From assembly GCF_046054165.1 (NCBI RefSeq), contig NZ_JBFNXK010000019.1:1-64000 (forward strand): a stretch of DNA of 64,000 bases. Reading direction: 5' to 3'. The notes under the pieces were generated by a model, which saw nothing but the letters and a program-made list of their open reading frames with translations, was not told the DNA's origin and made no database searches. The stretch is from Celerinatantimonas sp046054165. GTDB lineage: Bacteria; Pseudomonadota; Gammaproteobacteria; Enterobacterales; Celerinatantimonadaceae. Positions 52,310 to 61,390 of the stretch are shown here, in pieces; the first letter of the stretch is position 1; every line of letters starts with the position of its first letter. The translations under genes and the position numbers were made by a program.

Positions 52310-53950
52310 TGATGGCTGTTGATACAGATGAATATCCCGCTGAGGGAATGGGATCGATAACCCTTCTTGATCAAAGCGTAATTTCACTTGTCGGGTAATA
52401 TCCCAATACACATCCCAATAGGCTTCGGTTCTAGCCCAGGGGCGCACCACGAAATCCAACGATGATTCCCCCAAGCGCATTAATTTAATTAAGGGTTCCG
52501 GCTCACGTAAAACATCCGGATGCTGATTCACAATATCTTTCAGAATTTGCTCGGCTCGGGCAATATCATCACTATAACTAATGGAAAATTCCATATCGAC
52601 CCGACGAACTCGTTCCGCCGTAATATTGTTAATCGTACTTCCCCATATTTTATTATTGGGTACCATAATTTTCTGATTATCAAAGGTTCGGATCGTGGTA
52701 TTGACTAAACTCATATAACTCACTTTACCAGACACACCTCCGGCTTCCACATAATCGCCCACATCAAACGGACGGTAAATCAGGATCATCATTCCCGAGG
52801 CAAAGTTAGACAACGTATCCTGCAGAGCAAAACCGATCACAATACCGGCCACGCCCAATCCAGCCAACACCGGCCCCAAATCCAGTCCCAATTGGGCACA
52901 AGCCAATAAGATCCCCATTAGCATCACCGCTTTACCCGATGTTGCAATGAAAAATTCCTGAACCAAAGTCGACATCCGGGAGTGCTTCGAGCGAACCATT
53001 TTACTGACCAAAGATTTCATCATTCGGGACAAGCCGTAAAAAAATACCATCAGTAATATAAAAACCAGAGCCCGAGGCAGTAAGATCCGTAAATTCTGGA
53101 TCAACCACTGATCACTATTGGAAAAAACACTGCGCAGAAATGACCAGACACTATCACTGTTCACCACTAAATCCGACAATTCACCAGTTGCTTCAAAGGT
53201 CAATTGCGTATAGTGGCTGGTATCTACATTTTGTTCTTTGAGCAGCGGGATCAGTCGTTTAATATTTTTACTAAATGTATGGCTAATGCGTTGTTGCAAG
53301 ACAAACCGGGATTCAACCTCACTTTGCATCGATTTACTCAAGCCCCCCAACTCTTCTTTAAGTTGTTCGGATTGCCGCAAACTCGCCTGCAAAAAACTAG
53401 CTAACTCAATGGCATATTGCTCCAAACGATACCGATAACGTTTTTTTAGAACAGCGGCATCATCGCCTTGAATTAAATGTAAAACGCGATTTTTTTGCAG
53501 ATAAAGGCTGGTTTGATAATCGATGCCCACCGAAATGGTCACCCAAGTTAATGGCTGGCTAGCCGATGAAACGACTTCAAAACTATGAAACAGATCGATA
53601 ATCAAAGCGGTAGAACGTTTTTCCTGCTGATCCAAAATCAGCAGATTCTGTCTTAATAGTTGCTGACTTTGTTCCGGATGACTTTTCCCTTCATCACTCT
53701 CCACAAACGCTTCAATTTTCTGCCCCATATAATCGACTGTCGAAAAGATTTGCTGTAACAACATACCCCGAGTCATTGTCGATTTCGTTTTTTCCCACGA
53801 TTGTTCCAGTTCATTCAACGCCTTCTGCTCGGAGCGAATATGTTCAGACAACGATGCGAACTGGCTGGGTTGTACTTCAGCCCTCACCGGTATCGAAAGC
53901 ATCAAACAAAACAGACCGAATAACCCAAATTTTTGCCAGGATTGCATCAC
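52298..53950 (-). CDS. MscS-family mechanosensitive channel with long periplasmic domain
   Basis: 550 residues. Signal peptide about 1-24 (VRAEVQ), helical periplasmic region about 25-285, then TM helices. The MscS core is LGVAGIVIGFALQDTLSNFASGMMILIYRPFDVGDYVEAGG (parts at about 375-415), with beta domain IMVPNNKIWGSTINNIT and a C-terminal region. Opens under membrane tension during hypo-osmotic shock. Monocistronic. Confidence 0.9.
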   Translation of the reverse strand: MMQSWQKFGLFGLFCLMLSIPVRAEVQPSQFASLSEHIRSEQKALNELEQSWEKTKSTMTRGMLLQQIFSTVDYMGQKIEAFVESDEGKSHPEQSQQLLRQNLLILDQQEKRSTALIIDLFHSFEVVSSASQPLTWVTISVGIDYQTSLYLQKNRVLHLIQGDDAAVLKKRYRYRLEQYAIELASFLQASLRQSEQLKEELGGLSKSMQSEVESRFVLQQRISHTFSKNIKRLIPLLKEQNVDTSHYTQLTFEATGELSDLVVNSDSVWSFLRSVFSNSDQWLIQNLRILLPRALVFILLMVFFYGLSRMMKSLVSKMVRSKHSRMSTLVQEFFIATSGKAVMLMGILLACAQLGLDLGPVLAGLGVAGIVIGFALQDTLSNFASGMMILIYRPFDVGDYVEAGGVSGKVSYMSLVNTTIRTFDNQKIMVPNNKIWGSTINNITAERVRRVDMEFSISYSDDIARAEQILKDIVNQHPDVLREPEPLIKLMRLGESSLDFVVRPWARTEAYWDVYWDITRQVKLRFDQEGLSIPFPQRDIHLYQQPSSLD

Positions 53951-54123
53951 GATTTAAACTCAATAAGCCATTTAAAACTGGAATATCAGCCTAGCACAGG
54001 CCTTTTCAGATCCCTATGCCTATTTAAGAATCTATTTATAAAACAATCCAGATACCAATTCATTTGCTATGCTCTGATATAAGTTTTGTTATTCCTATCA
54101 GTCAGCTATTCGGGAAATACACT

Positions 54124-54951
54124 GTGGCTATAACCCCTTCACAAACACCCTGGAAAAAGCATTTACACGAAATTATCTACGAAGCAGATACTCCAGCCGG
54201 AAAACTATTCGACATTATTCTCATCATCGGGATCATCACCAGTGTCATCGTTATCATGCTAGAGAGTGTCCAACAAGTCCGTATGGAATTTGGGACAATA
54301 CTGCATGTTTTTGAGTGGATATTTACCGTTGCATTCACCATTGAATATATTCTGCGGCTGATTAGTGTTCAAAGACCCTGGCTTTATATGCGCAGTTTTT
54401 TCGGCATTGTCGATCTACTTTCGATTTTACCCACTTATATTGGATTCATCTTTGTCGGCTCGCACTACCTGATCAGCATTCGGATCCTACGCTTACTCCG
54501 GATTTTTCGAATACTTAAACTCGCACAGTATCTGCGAGAGGCCAAAACACTCCGCCAGGCCCTCTCAGCCAGTAGCCACAAAATTAGTGTGTTTCTATTA
54601 GCCGTCTTTTCACTGGTTATTATTCTCGGCTGTGTCATGTATCTAATAGAGGGGCCTGAACACGGCTTTAACAATATCCCGGAAGCGGTCTATTGGGCGA
54701 TCGTAACACTGACTACCGTGGGATATGGTGATATTGCTCCCATGACCGTTTTGGGGAAAATCATCGCATCCCTGATCATGATTATCGGTTACGGGATTAT
54801 TGCCGTACCTACGGGGATCGTGACCGTAGAACTGAGTCAGGCACAGCGACAACAAAACAAAGAAGTATCCACTCAGGCCTGCCCTAACTGCAGTGCAGAA
54901 GGGCACGATACGGATGCCCGTTTCTGCAAATACTGTGGAAGTAAACTTTAA
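54124..54951 (+). CDS. Six-TM voltage-gated potassium channel with C-terminal zinc ribbon
   Basis: About 275 residues from GTG 54124 (GGGAAA upstream; the frame runs up to a TTG at 54064 without support). S1-S6 are visible. S4 is RILRLLRIFRILKLAQYL (about 120-137) with regularly spaced Arg. The selectivity filter is TTVGYGD (about 197-203). After S6 the tail carries CPNC...CKYCGSKL, a zinc ribbon, unusual for a channel but known in this bacterial subgroup. It probably conducts K+. Confidence 0.87.
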   Translation: MAITPSQTPWKKHLHEIIYEADTPAGKLFDIILIIGIITSVIVIMLESVQQVRMEFGTILHVFEWIFTVAFTIEYILRLISVQRPWLYMRSFFGIVDLLSILPTYIGFIFVGSHYLISIRILRLLRIFRILKLAQYLREAKTLRQALSASSHKISVFLLAVFSLVIILGCVMYLIEGPEHGFNNIPEAVYWAIVTLTTVGYGDIAPMTVLGKIIASLIMIIGYGIIAVPTGIVTVELSQAQRQQNKEVSTQACPNCSAEGHDTDARFCKYCGSKL

Positions 54952-55012
54952 TGCAGAACGCTGATCGGAGCATGCCCCCGATCACAATAGACCATCGTAT
55001 CTTTAAACGGCG

Positions 55013-56371
55013 TTATTCATCCGAATCTAAGGGATCTTCTACGATGGGTTTAGGTTTACGTTTCATCGGTGCATCACCGATCTCAACCCCCTCATGATAA
55101 ACCCGATTGCGTTCTCCTTTCGCTTTGAAAGATTTAGTCACCGGTTTCTGCTTCAAGGTGCGATGTTGCGTAATAGCTTTGTGACGCGTCGCTTTAGGCT
55201 TAAGCCCCTTGAACTTACCTTCTAAACCTTCAAGAGTGGAAAACTGGATATGATCCCGATTTAAAAACTGCTTCAACAATAAAAATTGAGGCCAATCCTT
55301 AGGTCCAACCAGCGAACAAGCTAGCCCTTGACGACCCGCTCGGCCCGTCCGCCCCACTCGGTGAATATATTCTTCCGCATGTTTTGGCAGATCAAAATTC
55401 ACCACCAGCCCCACATTCGAAATATCGAGTCCTCGAGAGGCCAGATCTGTCGTCACCAGCACCTGCTGATGGCCCCGGGCAAATTGATCCATAATTCGAT
55501 TACGCGTTCCCTGATTTAACTCTCCGCTTAATGCCGCGCAGCGCAATCCCTGTTGTTCAAGCAAATCAGCGAGCCGGGACGTATCCTGTCGGGTCGCCGT
55601 AAAGACAATCGCTTGCTCATCCTGCAACCGTCCCATCAATGCTTTAAGTAATGCTTCTTTATGATCCAGATGATCTGACAAATAAAACTGCTGGACGATA
55701 TCCGTATTGCCTTCAAAACCGATCCCTACCGCAATCCGTTCCGGTTCTTTAAGAAGTTCCAACGCCATTTCATTAAGCTCTAAGTTATCCAGCGTTGCTG
55801 AAAACATGAGAGTCTGTCGTTTCCGATGACTGGCAGCCTGAGAAATCATTTTAAGCTGCGCCGCAAATCCCAGATCAAGCATCCGATCCGCTTCATCAAA
55901 AATCAGCAGTTCCAATCCTTCTAAATACAGATGACGCTGCAACAGATGATCGGCCAGTCGTCCCGGGGTAGCCACAATCACATGCGGCTGACGTCGCAAT
56001 GCAACGGCTTGATCATTAAAATTTTCCCCGCCACACAGTAAAATTCCACGCCCTTGCCCAACGCTCAGAAATAATCGCAACTGTGCATAGACCTGCCGGG
56101 CTAACTCCCGGGTTGGCGTTAAGATCACGGCCCGAGGATCGCGACGACTCAATGCCCGCACCCGGAACAAACGCTGCATCAAAGGAACCAAATAGGCAAG
56201 TGTTTTACCAGAACCGGTCTTAGAAGATGCAATCAGATCCCGCCCAGCCATAGCCGCAGGAATGGCTTCAGACTGGATCTCAGTCGGTTCATTAAATCCT
56301 AAATGCTGAATGGCCCGGATAATCCGAGCATCAAGACCAAATTCACTAAATTGCAAGAGATATACCTTCAT
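55013..56371 (-). CDS. DEAD-box RNA helicase
   Basis: 452 residues from ATG 56371. Q motif FNEPTEIQSEAIP, Walker A ASSKTGSGKT, PTRELARQ, TPGRL, DEAD motif LIFDEADRMLDLGF, SAT, then the second RecA domain with TDLASRGLDI and HRVGRTGRAGR. The basic C-terminal tail (about 365-450) binds RNA. RhlE/SrmB-like; probably ribosome assembly. The frame extends to 56407, but the added residues are not family-like. Monocistronic. Confidence 0.9.
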   Translation of the reverse strand: MKVYLLQFSEFGLDARIIRAIQHLGFNEPTEIQSEAIPAAMAGRDLIASSKTGSGKTLAYLVPLMQRLFRVRALSRRDPRAVILTPTRELARQVYAQLRLFLSVGQGRGILLCGGENFNDQAVALRRQPHVIVATPGRLADHLLQRHLYLEGLELLIFDEADRMLDLGFAAQLKMISQAASHRKRQTLMFSATLDNLELNEMALELLKEPERIAVGIGFEGNTDIVQQFYLSDHLDHKEALLKALMGRLQDEQAIVFTATRQDTSRLADLLEQQGLRCAALSGELNQGTRNRIMDQFARGHQQVLVTTDLASRGLDISNVGLVVNFDLPKHAEEYIHRVGRTGRAGRQGLACSLVGPKDWPQFLLLKQFLNRDHIQFSTLEGLEGKFKGLKPKATRHKAITQHRTLKQKPVTKSFKAKGERNRVYHEGVEIGDAPMKRKPKPIVEDPLDSDE

Positions 56372-56641
56372 GATGAGCAGAGTGTGAATTATAGCGAGTT
56401 GCCACAAGGTGTACAGAAAATCACGTCACTCTCACCGAAATGCCCTATCTTTTGACCCCAAAAACAGATTTATCGTTTCAAATAAGCTATGCGAAGCCAA
56501 CCTCAGTTCAGCTTCAACACACCGGGAACCCATATGCGAGCTATTGGCGGAGATCCGGTCTTAACCAGTAACTTTTATAAATATTGTCTATACTCAATAC
56601 ACACTTCAAATTATGGTCGTAAATAGCTGGCGGAGACGAAA

Positions 56642-57310
56642 ATGAATCAAAACTTGCGGTTAGTCATTGGCAATAAGAACTATTCATCCTGGTCCTTATG
56701 CCCTTGGCTGTTACTGCGCTATTTCGATATTCCGTTTATCGAACAGCAAGTTAGTTTAGCCTCAGCTGATTTTAAAAATCAGGTCAAAGATCTGTCCCCT
56801 ACAGGACAGGTACCGGTACTCTGGTCCGATAATCATCCCATTTGGGAATCACTGGCTATTTGTGAATGGATTAATGAATCGTGTCTGGATGGTCAGGCGT
56901 GGCCGGCCCGTCCCTATTTACGCGCTTTAGGCCGCTCCATGTGTGCAGAAATACATTCCAGCTTTATGATGATGCGCCGCCTGATGCCAATGAATTGCCG
57001 GGCCCGAATTGCAATTCCCGATATGCCGACAGCCTTGGCGAATGAAATTATCCGAATCGAAGAACTCTGGCAACAAGCTCTGGATACGAGTGGCGGCCCG
57101 TGGTTATTAGGTGCATTTTCGATCGCCGACTGTATGTATGCACAAGTGGTTCTGCGACTTCAAACATACGGCGTTGAAATTGAAGAACCCTTGGCAAGTT
57201 ATTGTAATATGCTGCGTAAAACACCGGCTGTCGATGAATGGCTAGCGGATGCCTACCAAGAAGTTGAAGTCATTGAATCCGTGGAACAGCTTTACAATAA
57301 TAATCAATAA
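56642..57310 (+). CDS. Glutathione S-transferase family protein
   Basis: 222 residues. N-terminal thioredoxin-like domain LVIGNKNYSSWSLCPWLLLRYFDIPF with the Ser/Cys region that activates glutathione, LSPTGQVPVLW and the substrate-site ESLAICEWI. The C-terminal helical domain has GAFSIADCMYAQVVLRL. Substrate unknown. GGAGACGAAA precedes the ATG. The following gap carries a Fur box and an RNA candidate on the same strand. Confidence 0.88.
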   Translation: MNQNLRLVIGNKNYSSWSLCPWLLLRYFDIPFIEQQVSLASADFKNQVKDLSPTGQVPVLWSDNHPIWESLAICEWINESCLDGQAWPARPYLRALGRSMCAEIHSSFMMMRRLMPMNCRARIAIPDMPTALANEIIRIEELWQQALDTSGGPWLLGAFSIADCMYAQVVLRLQTYGVEIEEPLASYCNMLRKTPAVDEWLADAYQEVEVIESVEQLYNNNQ

Positions 57311-57360
57311 AACAGCAACGAATCATAGCAGGCAGAATGGCGCAGGTGTATTTAACAACA

Positions 57361-57379
57361 AATGATAATAATTATCATT
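57361..57379. promoter_or_regulatory. Fur box
   Basis: AATGATAATAATTATCATT is a perfect 19-bp palindrome containing the 7-1-7 Fur core TGATAAT-A-ATTATCA. It is followed by a plausible promoter, TTGCAA (57379-57384) and TAGACT (57401-57406) with a 16-base spacer. No protein gene lies downstream on the plus strand, and genes on both sides end here. Confidence 0.85.
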
Positions 57380-57412
57380 TGCAATTTTAAAATAACGCTG
57401 TAGACTAAAACT

Positions 57413-57603
57413 TACTTAAGGTCGTCCGGCATCTTAGATTTAAGCGGCACACTTAAATCGCTGGTTAAGTAATCATGGTGATTCATGCATGATTTACGAC
57501 GCACTCTCTTGATACTACACCTCACATGTAGTTCAAAGCACTTGCTCCATGATTGTCTGTAAATTGTAGACAGCCGCCCTCATTTGAGGCGCGGCTTTTC
57601 TTT
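57413..57603 (+). ncRNA. ryhB: RyhB-like Fur-repressed small RNA (candidate)
   Basis: Predicted transcript of about 190 nt, starting 6-7 bases after TAGACT and ending at a terminator: stem AGCCGC-CCTC/GAGG-C-GCGGC with T-tail TTTTCTTT (57572-57603). An internal segment CAAAGCACTTGCTCCATGAT (57534-57553) resembles the conserved RyhB core GAAAGCACGACATTGCTCAC with a four-base deletion. There is no credible reading frame. Size is similar to the long RyhB of vibrios. It would repress iron-protein mRNAs under iron limitation with Hfq. Ends are estimates. Confidence 0.65.
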
Positions 57604-57640
57604 GTCCGACAACCCGCCTCAAAAGAATAATCGAGGTTGC

Positions 57641-58405
57641 TTAAGCCAGCAATTGACGCGCCGCTGCAATAACCGCGGTTACCGCTCGCTGCTCCGTTTG
57701 CGCCATCAACGTTTCATCCGGGATCTCCTGCTGAGCCCGATTCACAATAACGCCCGCAATCATCGCAGCTTTCAAACCACTACTCGCACACATCGTCAGC
57801 AGTGTTGCCGATTCCATTTCATAATTAAGCACGCCCAGTGATTGCCATTCTTTGAGTGACCCACGAAAACGCGCATTGACTCGTCCCGTATAGGTATCAT
57901 ATCGCTCTTGCCCTGGATAAAAGGTATCGGAAGATGCCGTAATTCCGACATGAGCTTGATAGCCCAGTTGTTCGGCACTTCTGACTAATGCCTGAGTCGC
58001 ATAAAAATCGGCAACAGCTGGATATTCTAAGGGTGCAAAGTGTTGACTGGCCCCATCTAAACGAACCGAGCCGGTGGTAATAATTAAATCACCCACTTGA
58101 ATATGAGGTGCAATCGCCCCAGTCGTCCCTACCCGTAAAAACGTCCGAATCCCTAATTGGGCCAGTTCTTCAACCGCAATGGATGTCGATGGTCCGCCGA
58201 TACCAGTCGAACAGATGATGATCGGAACGTCACCTAAATAGGCTCTAGCCGAAGTAAATTCTCGCGTACGAGCCAGAATTTGAGATCGTTCCAATTGCCC
58301 AGCAATTCGCTCAACCCGAGCGGGATCTCCAGGAATAATAGCCAACGTAGCTCCCGCGATATCATGCTCATTGAGACCTAAATGGAAAACACTTGCTTGA
58401 CCCAT
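57641..58405 (-). CDS. udp: Uridine phosphorylase
   Basis: 254 residues from MGQASVFHLGL; GGAG lies 5 bases upstream. PNP/UDP fold: IPGDPARVERIA (phosphate site), STGIGGPSTSIAVEEL, RVGTTGAI and the late NYEMESATLLTMC with the ribose/base contacts. Converts uridine and phosphate to uracil and ribose-1-phosphate. The uracil permease gene lies nearby (59175), which fits pyrimidine salvage. Convergent with the RyhB-like RNA. Confidence 0.95.
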   Translation of the reverse strand: MGQASVFHLGLNEHDIAGATLAIIPGDPARVERIAGQLERSQILARTREFTSARAYLGDVPIIICSTGIGGPSTSIAVEELAQLGIRTFLRVGTTGAIAPHIQVGDLIITTGSVRLDGASQHFAPLEYPAVADFYATQALVRSAEQLGYQAHVGITASSDTFYPGQERYDTYTGRVNARFRGSLKEWQSLGVLNYEMESATLLTMCASSGLKAAMIAGVIVNRAQQEIPDETLMAQTEQRAVTAVIAAARQLLA

Positions 58406-58450
58406 GCTCACTCCTTTTTATTAAGCAAAAACATAGTATACATAAACCCT

Positions 58451-58500
58451 GAAGGCTGTTGATCTTTCATCGTTATTTTTGCATCTGAGCTTCATTTCAG
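58451..58500. repeat. Second copy of the MITE-like element (partial)
   Basis: GAAGGCTGTTGATCTTTCAT at 58451-58470, then a T-rich stretch and GCATCTGAGCTTCATTTCAG. The order and spacing parallel 11445-11497 (GTTGACCCTTCG, TGATTATTTT, ATCTGAGCCTGATTT). It lies about 45 bases upstream of the udp start, in the same orientation relative to the leftward gene as the 11.4 kb copy. Confidence 0.5.
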
Positions 58501-58598
58501 TTTGACAGCATTGAGGATGACCGTCATCGCATACAACATCCAATCCAGTCTTTTTTTCAATGCAATCCAGATCAATCCATCTTCACTTCAGATGAGTC

Positions 58599-58946
58599 TT
58601 ATCCTCTTTGCCATATCCAATAACTGATAAAACCAATCCATGACACAATTAGCAGTCCCCATCCCAGCCAAGCTGATACCGAAAAATGGTGATCTTCATG
58701 AACGCTATCCACCCTTGACGCATTCTGCAGTTGTGGCTCGCTGTTGGTCACTTTTTTACGCTGTTTATTTCGTTCTCTAGCCAGAGCTTTTTGTTGTTTT
58801 TTATATTGATCAATCCCTTTACGGATCCCTTCTTCTACCAGTTTTGTCTGCGCCTTGGTTTGTCCCGGTCGCTGATTGGCCTTGGCTAAAGCGGTGGCCT
58901 GTTCCTTGGTTTGTTGGGAGACATCGGCCGCTTTTGCTTTATTCAT
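58599..58946 (-). CDS. DUF2956 family small membrane protein
   Basis: 115 residues. Basic, charged N-terminal two thirds with TKEQATALAKANQRPGQTKAQTKLVEEGI and IDQYKKQQKALARERNK, then one C-terminal TM helix (about 92-112). A tail-anchored topology is likely. This matches DUF2956, found in Vibrio and Shewanella relatives; function unknown. AAGGATAGT precedes the ATG. Monocistronic. Confidence 0.82.
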   Translation of the reverse strand: MNKAKAADVSQQTKEQATALAKANQRPGQTKAQTKLVEEGIRKGIDQYKKQQKALARERNKQRKKVTNSEPQLQNASRVDSVHEDHHFSVSAWLGWGLLIVSWIGFISYWIWQRG

Positions 58947-59174
58947 CTACTATCCTTATCCAAATAACCTAACATTATATAGTGCCATAATCAGAGCGAG
59001 GGCCCAAACGGCCCCGTCCATATTGAGAGATCAATCCGTTAGAACATATGCCAAAGACAACGCAGGGACGATGATTTTTTGACAATTTACTTTGTAGCAG
59101 ACAAGCATCAACCGCCCCTAGCCTTTCGTATAAACTTTCTCTATCATGTGCCAAATTCATTACTCAGAGGCTTT

Positions 59175-60395
59175 ATGAAAACTCCACTTCTGGGTGCACA
59201 GATGCTCCTTGTCGCATTTGGTGCAACCACCCTGGTTCCCCTGTTAACGGGAATCGATCCGCGGCTTGCTCTTCTTGGTGCCGGGATCGGTACTTTAATC
59301 TTTCAAATTTGTACAAAACGACAAATCCCCATTTTCCTCGGTAGTTCCTTCGCTTTTATCGCCCCCATTATTCTCGGTACCCAACAATTTGGTTTTTCTT
59401 CCACACTCTCCGGTTTAGCTGCAGCAGGATTCGTTTTTATTCTCATTAGTGCGATCGTCAAACTGCGCGGCGTAGCCGTCATAGAACGATTTTTGCCTCC
59501 TGTCGTCGTAGGGCCAGTCATCATGGTCATTGGTCTGGCTCTGGCTCCGACAGCAGTGACAATGGCTTTGGGTAAAGCGGGGGATGGTACACAACTGGTT
59601 GATCCAAATTACGCGCTTATGATTTCGGGAGCTTCACTCGCAACAACCGTCATCATCTCTATCTTTGGACGAGGATTGATTCGGCTGATGCCAATCATTT
59701 CTGGGGTCGCAGTCGGTTACATTCTCAGCTTGTTCTTGGGAATTGTCGATTTCACACCGGTATTAAAAGCCCAATGGATTGATATTCCGAAATTTATCAC
59801 TCCAACCTTTAACTGGCAGGCCATCCTCTATATCGCTCCTGTGGGTCTAATCGTCACTATCGAACATTTTGGTGATATTTTGGCGATCAGTAATGTCACC
59901 GGGAAAAACTTCATTGAAAAACCCGGAATCCACCGTTCATTATTAGGCGATGGACTCGCGACTATTTGTGCTTCATTATTCGGTGCCCCTCCCGTAGTCA
60001 GTTATGGTGAAGTGACCGGTGCCGTCAGCCTGCTGAAAACTTATAATCCAGTGATCATGACTTGGTCAGCGGTCTTTGCCATCGCTTTAGCCTTTGTGGG
60101 CAAAACAGGAACTTTCTTATTATCCATTCCAATTCCGGTTATGGGCGGGATCATGTGTTTACTATTTGGAGCCATTGCAACCATTGGTCTGAATACATTG
60201 ATCCACAAGCGTGTTGATCTCTCTATTCCGCGCAACATGGTTATCGTCTCGGTCACACTCGTTTTCGGGATCGGTCAAATGGCTATTGGCTTTGGTGATT
60301 TTGCACTGAAAGGCGTCGGGCTATGTGGCATCGTCGCCATATTGCTGAATATCATTCTTCCTCAAGCAAAACCCGCAGTCAAAACAACCCTTTAA
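59175..60395 (+). CDS. uraA: NCS2-family uracil/xanthine permease
   Basis: 406 residues, 14-TM NCS2 fold. MLLVAFGATTLVPLLTGI, FLGSSFAFIAPII, the conserved IEHFGDILAISNVTGK with the substrate-binding Glu (about 240), GAPPVVSYGEVTGA and IPVPVMGG-like IPIPVMGGIM. Uracil is the likely substrate given the UraA-like motifs and nearby udp. ATG 59175 is used (AGAGG 6 bases upstream); the frame opens at 59079, but the extension is not family-like. A terminator follows. Confidence 0.9.
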   Translation: MKTPLLGAQMLLVAFGATTLVPLLTGIDPRLALLGAGIGTLIFQICTKRQIPIFLGSSFAFIAPIILGTQQFGFSSTLSGLAAAGFVFILISAIVKLRGVAVIERFLPPVVVGPVIMVIGLALAPTAVTMALGKAGDGTQLVDPNYALMISGASLATTVIISIFGRGLIRLMPIISGVAVGYILSLFLGIVDFTPVLKAQWIDIPKFITPTFNWQAILYIAPVGLIVTIEHFGDILAISNVTGKNFIEKPGIHRSLLGDGLATICASLFGAPPVVSYGEVTGAVSLLKTYNPVIMTWSAVFAIALAFVGKTGTFLLSIPIPVMGGIMCLLFGAIATIGLNTLIHKRVDLSIPRNMVIVSVTLVFGIGQMAIGFGDFALKGVGLCGIVAILLNIILPQAKPAVKTTL

Positions 60396-60403
60396 TACCT
60401 CAA

Positions 60404-60427
60404 CAAGGCTATCCCTTGATAGCCTTG
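60404..60427 (+). terminator. Rho-independent terminator
   Basis: CAAGGCTATC/GATAGCCTTG 10-bp stem with CCTT loop, followed by TTTCATTTC. Confidence 0.85.
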
Positions 60428-60536
60428 TTTCATTTCAAAAAATACCGCCTAAATAGCCTATAATTTGGCAGAGTTATTTAGCGACAATCCCAGCAAACTC
60501 ACGTATCCTTAGCGCGATATTGAAGGGGAATAAATT

Positions 60537-61367
60537 ATGTTACAAATCGGTCGCATTCAGCCATTGCTATTGGTCCAAATAGATCGCCAACAGGCGACCT
60601 TGCAATCCACTGATCAGCGTCAACTTTTCATGCCCGCATCCGAGTTACCTCCAGAAGCTCAAGTCGGCCAGCAAATCACCGTTTTTGTCTATACGGATCA
60701 CCAAGAACAGCTCACGGCCACCACCCGACTTCCAAAAGCTCAGGTGGGTGACGTCGCTTGGTTACCGGTTGTTGCAGTACATCAGTCCGGGGCCTTTCTC
60801 GATATGGGGATTGCCAAAGATCTGTTTGTGGCTGAACGAGAACAGTTTGACCCCATGCGTGTTGGGCAAAGCTATGCCGTCTATTTGTACATTGATTCTT
60901 TGGGTCGTTTAGCCGGAACACCCCATATTGAAGAGCATCTGGACCACGACCCTTCCTATCCCCCGGGAACCGCTGTGAATGGCCTTATCATCCGCCGTTC
61001 AGAACTCGGATATCAAGTCGTCGTTGATGGTCGTTATCTGGGAATGTTGTATCACAATGAGCTGTTCCAGCGAGTCACTCTAGGTCAGGAAATCACGGTT
61101 TATGTCTATAAAATCCGTGAAGATGGCCGGATTGATTTACGCCTTCAGGCTCCCGGCGATTATCAGTTAGATGAACTCCAGCAACAAATTTTAGACCGTC
61201 TAAAACAGGATGGAGGATATTTGGCCATCGGTGATAAAAGTGATCCTAAATTAATTGCTGCCGTTTTTGGCGTGAGTAAAGGTCAGTATAAAAAAGCCGT
61301 AGGGCATCTCTATCGCAAAAAACTGATTAAAATAAGTGAACGCGGTATTTTACTGATCGAACAATAA
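60537..61367 (+). CDS. CvfB-like S1-domain RNA-binding protein
   Basis: 276 residues. Tandem S1-like OB folds (about 1-60, 65-130 and 140-205; VGDVAWLPVVAVHQSGAFLDMGI, VNGLIIRRSELGYQVVVDGRYLGML) and a C-terminal winged helix (about 215-275, FGVSKGQYKKAVGHLYRKKLI). This is the CvfB/YitL architecture, an RNA-binding virulence and post-transcriptional regulator in Gram-positives; its role here is unknown. GAAGGGG precedes the ATG. RlmJ follows by 23 bases, so co-transcription is likely. Confidence 0.9.
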   Translation: MLQIGRIQPLLLVQIDRQQATLQSTDQRQLFMPASELPPEAQVGQQITVFVYTDHQEQLTATTRLPKAQVGDVAWLPVVAVHQSGAFLDMGIAKDLFVAEREQFDPMRVGQSYAVYLYIDSLGRLAGTPHIEEHLDHDPSYPPGTAVNGLIIRRSELGYQVVVDGRYLGMLYHNELFQRVTLGQEITVYVYKIREDGRIDLRLQAPGDYQLDELQQQILDRLKQDGGYLAIGDKSDPKLIAAVFGVSKGQYKKAVGHLYRKKLIKISERGILLIEQ

Positions 61368-61390
61368 GTTTAACCTGCAACAGGATCGAT

